From NCBI GenBank assembly GCA_041941305.1, contig JBGTQJ010000094.1:1-23199 (forward strand): 23,199 nt of DNA, given 5' to 3'. The first letter of the stretch is position 1, and every line of letters begins with the position of its first letter. The notes under the pieces were generated by a model. That model was given only the letters and a program-made list of their open reading frames with translations. It had not been told where the DNA came from and did not search any database. This stretch comes from JANSWP01 sp041941305. Its GTDB lineage: Bacteria > Bacteroidota > Bacteroidia > Chitinophagales > Saprospiraceae. The translations under genes were made by a program, and so were the position numbers. This document shows, piece by piece, positions 23,146 through 23,199 of the stretch.

Positions 23146-23199
23146 GTCCGTGCCTAAAATAGGTTGACCAAAAAAGTCAACTATCAATGTCATCAAAGA

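Overview
The window is an AT-rich stretch of a Bacteroidota chromosome, most likely from the Saprospiria (Lewinella/Haliscomenobacter-like). That placement rests on protein architecture: two secreted proteins end in type IX secretion (T9SS, 'Por') sorting domains, and HYR, GEVED, SprB-like and PKD/Ig-like modules are abundant. The repeat-filled intergenic regions fit this group, but the order-level assignment is inference.

Layout, left to right. (i) 3-1109 (+): C-terminal part of a T9SS cargo protein cut by the window edge. (ii) 1297-2649 (-): an OvoA-type 5-histidylcysteine sulfoxide synthase without the usual fused methyltransferase. (iii) 3365-4932 (-): a two-gene unit joined by an ATGA overlap, a Tat-signal aldo/keto reductase followed by a six-helix membrane protein. 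(iv) 4933-5933: about 1 kb without genes, built of nested inverted repeats that include two MITE-like elements. (v) 5934-6758 (+): a secreted protein of unknown function whose 3' end overlaps the next gene tail to tail. (vi) 6647-10348 (-): a C39-peptidase ABC exporter (PCAT) and an HlyD-type adaptor, together a peptide-export module of type I/bacteriocin style. (vii) 10950-11903 (+): a membrane-anchored family 2 glycosyltransferase with a non-canonical DxD motif. (viii) 12330-21972 (+): a 2348-residue secreted RHS/YD-repeat protein with Ig-like N-terminal modules and an unrecognised C-terminal tip, followed 64 bp later by an 843-residue T9SS lectin-like protein. (ix) 22211-22555 (-) and 22669-23082 (+): a small TfoX-like protein and a DUF5655-like protein, divergently transcribed.

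The most unusual layer lies between the genes. Nearly every intergenic region carries short perfect or near-perfect hairpins that fall into several families. One family (core CGGNTCTNNAGANCCG, flanked by GTATC/GATAC) has eight copies, and its stems differ by compensated base changes. In two loci each arm of a perfect inverted repeat is itself a palindrome. Several elements sit on or next to stop codons, which recalls REP/BIME sequences of other bacteria. No transposase, CRISPR array, rRNA or tRNA was recognised.

Functionally the window is dominated by the cell surface: T9SS adhesins, an RHS giant, a peptide exporter and a membrane glycosyltransferase. Single metabolic genes (OvoA, aldo/keto reductase) are interspersed.
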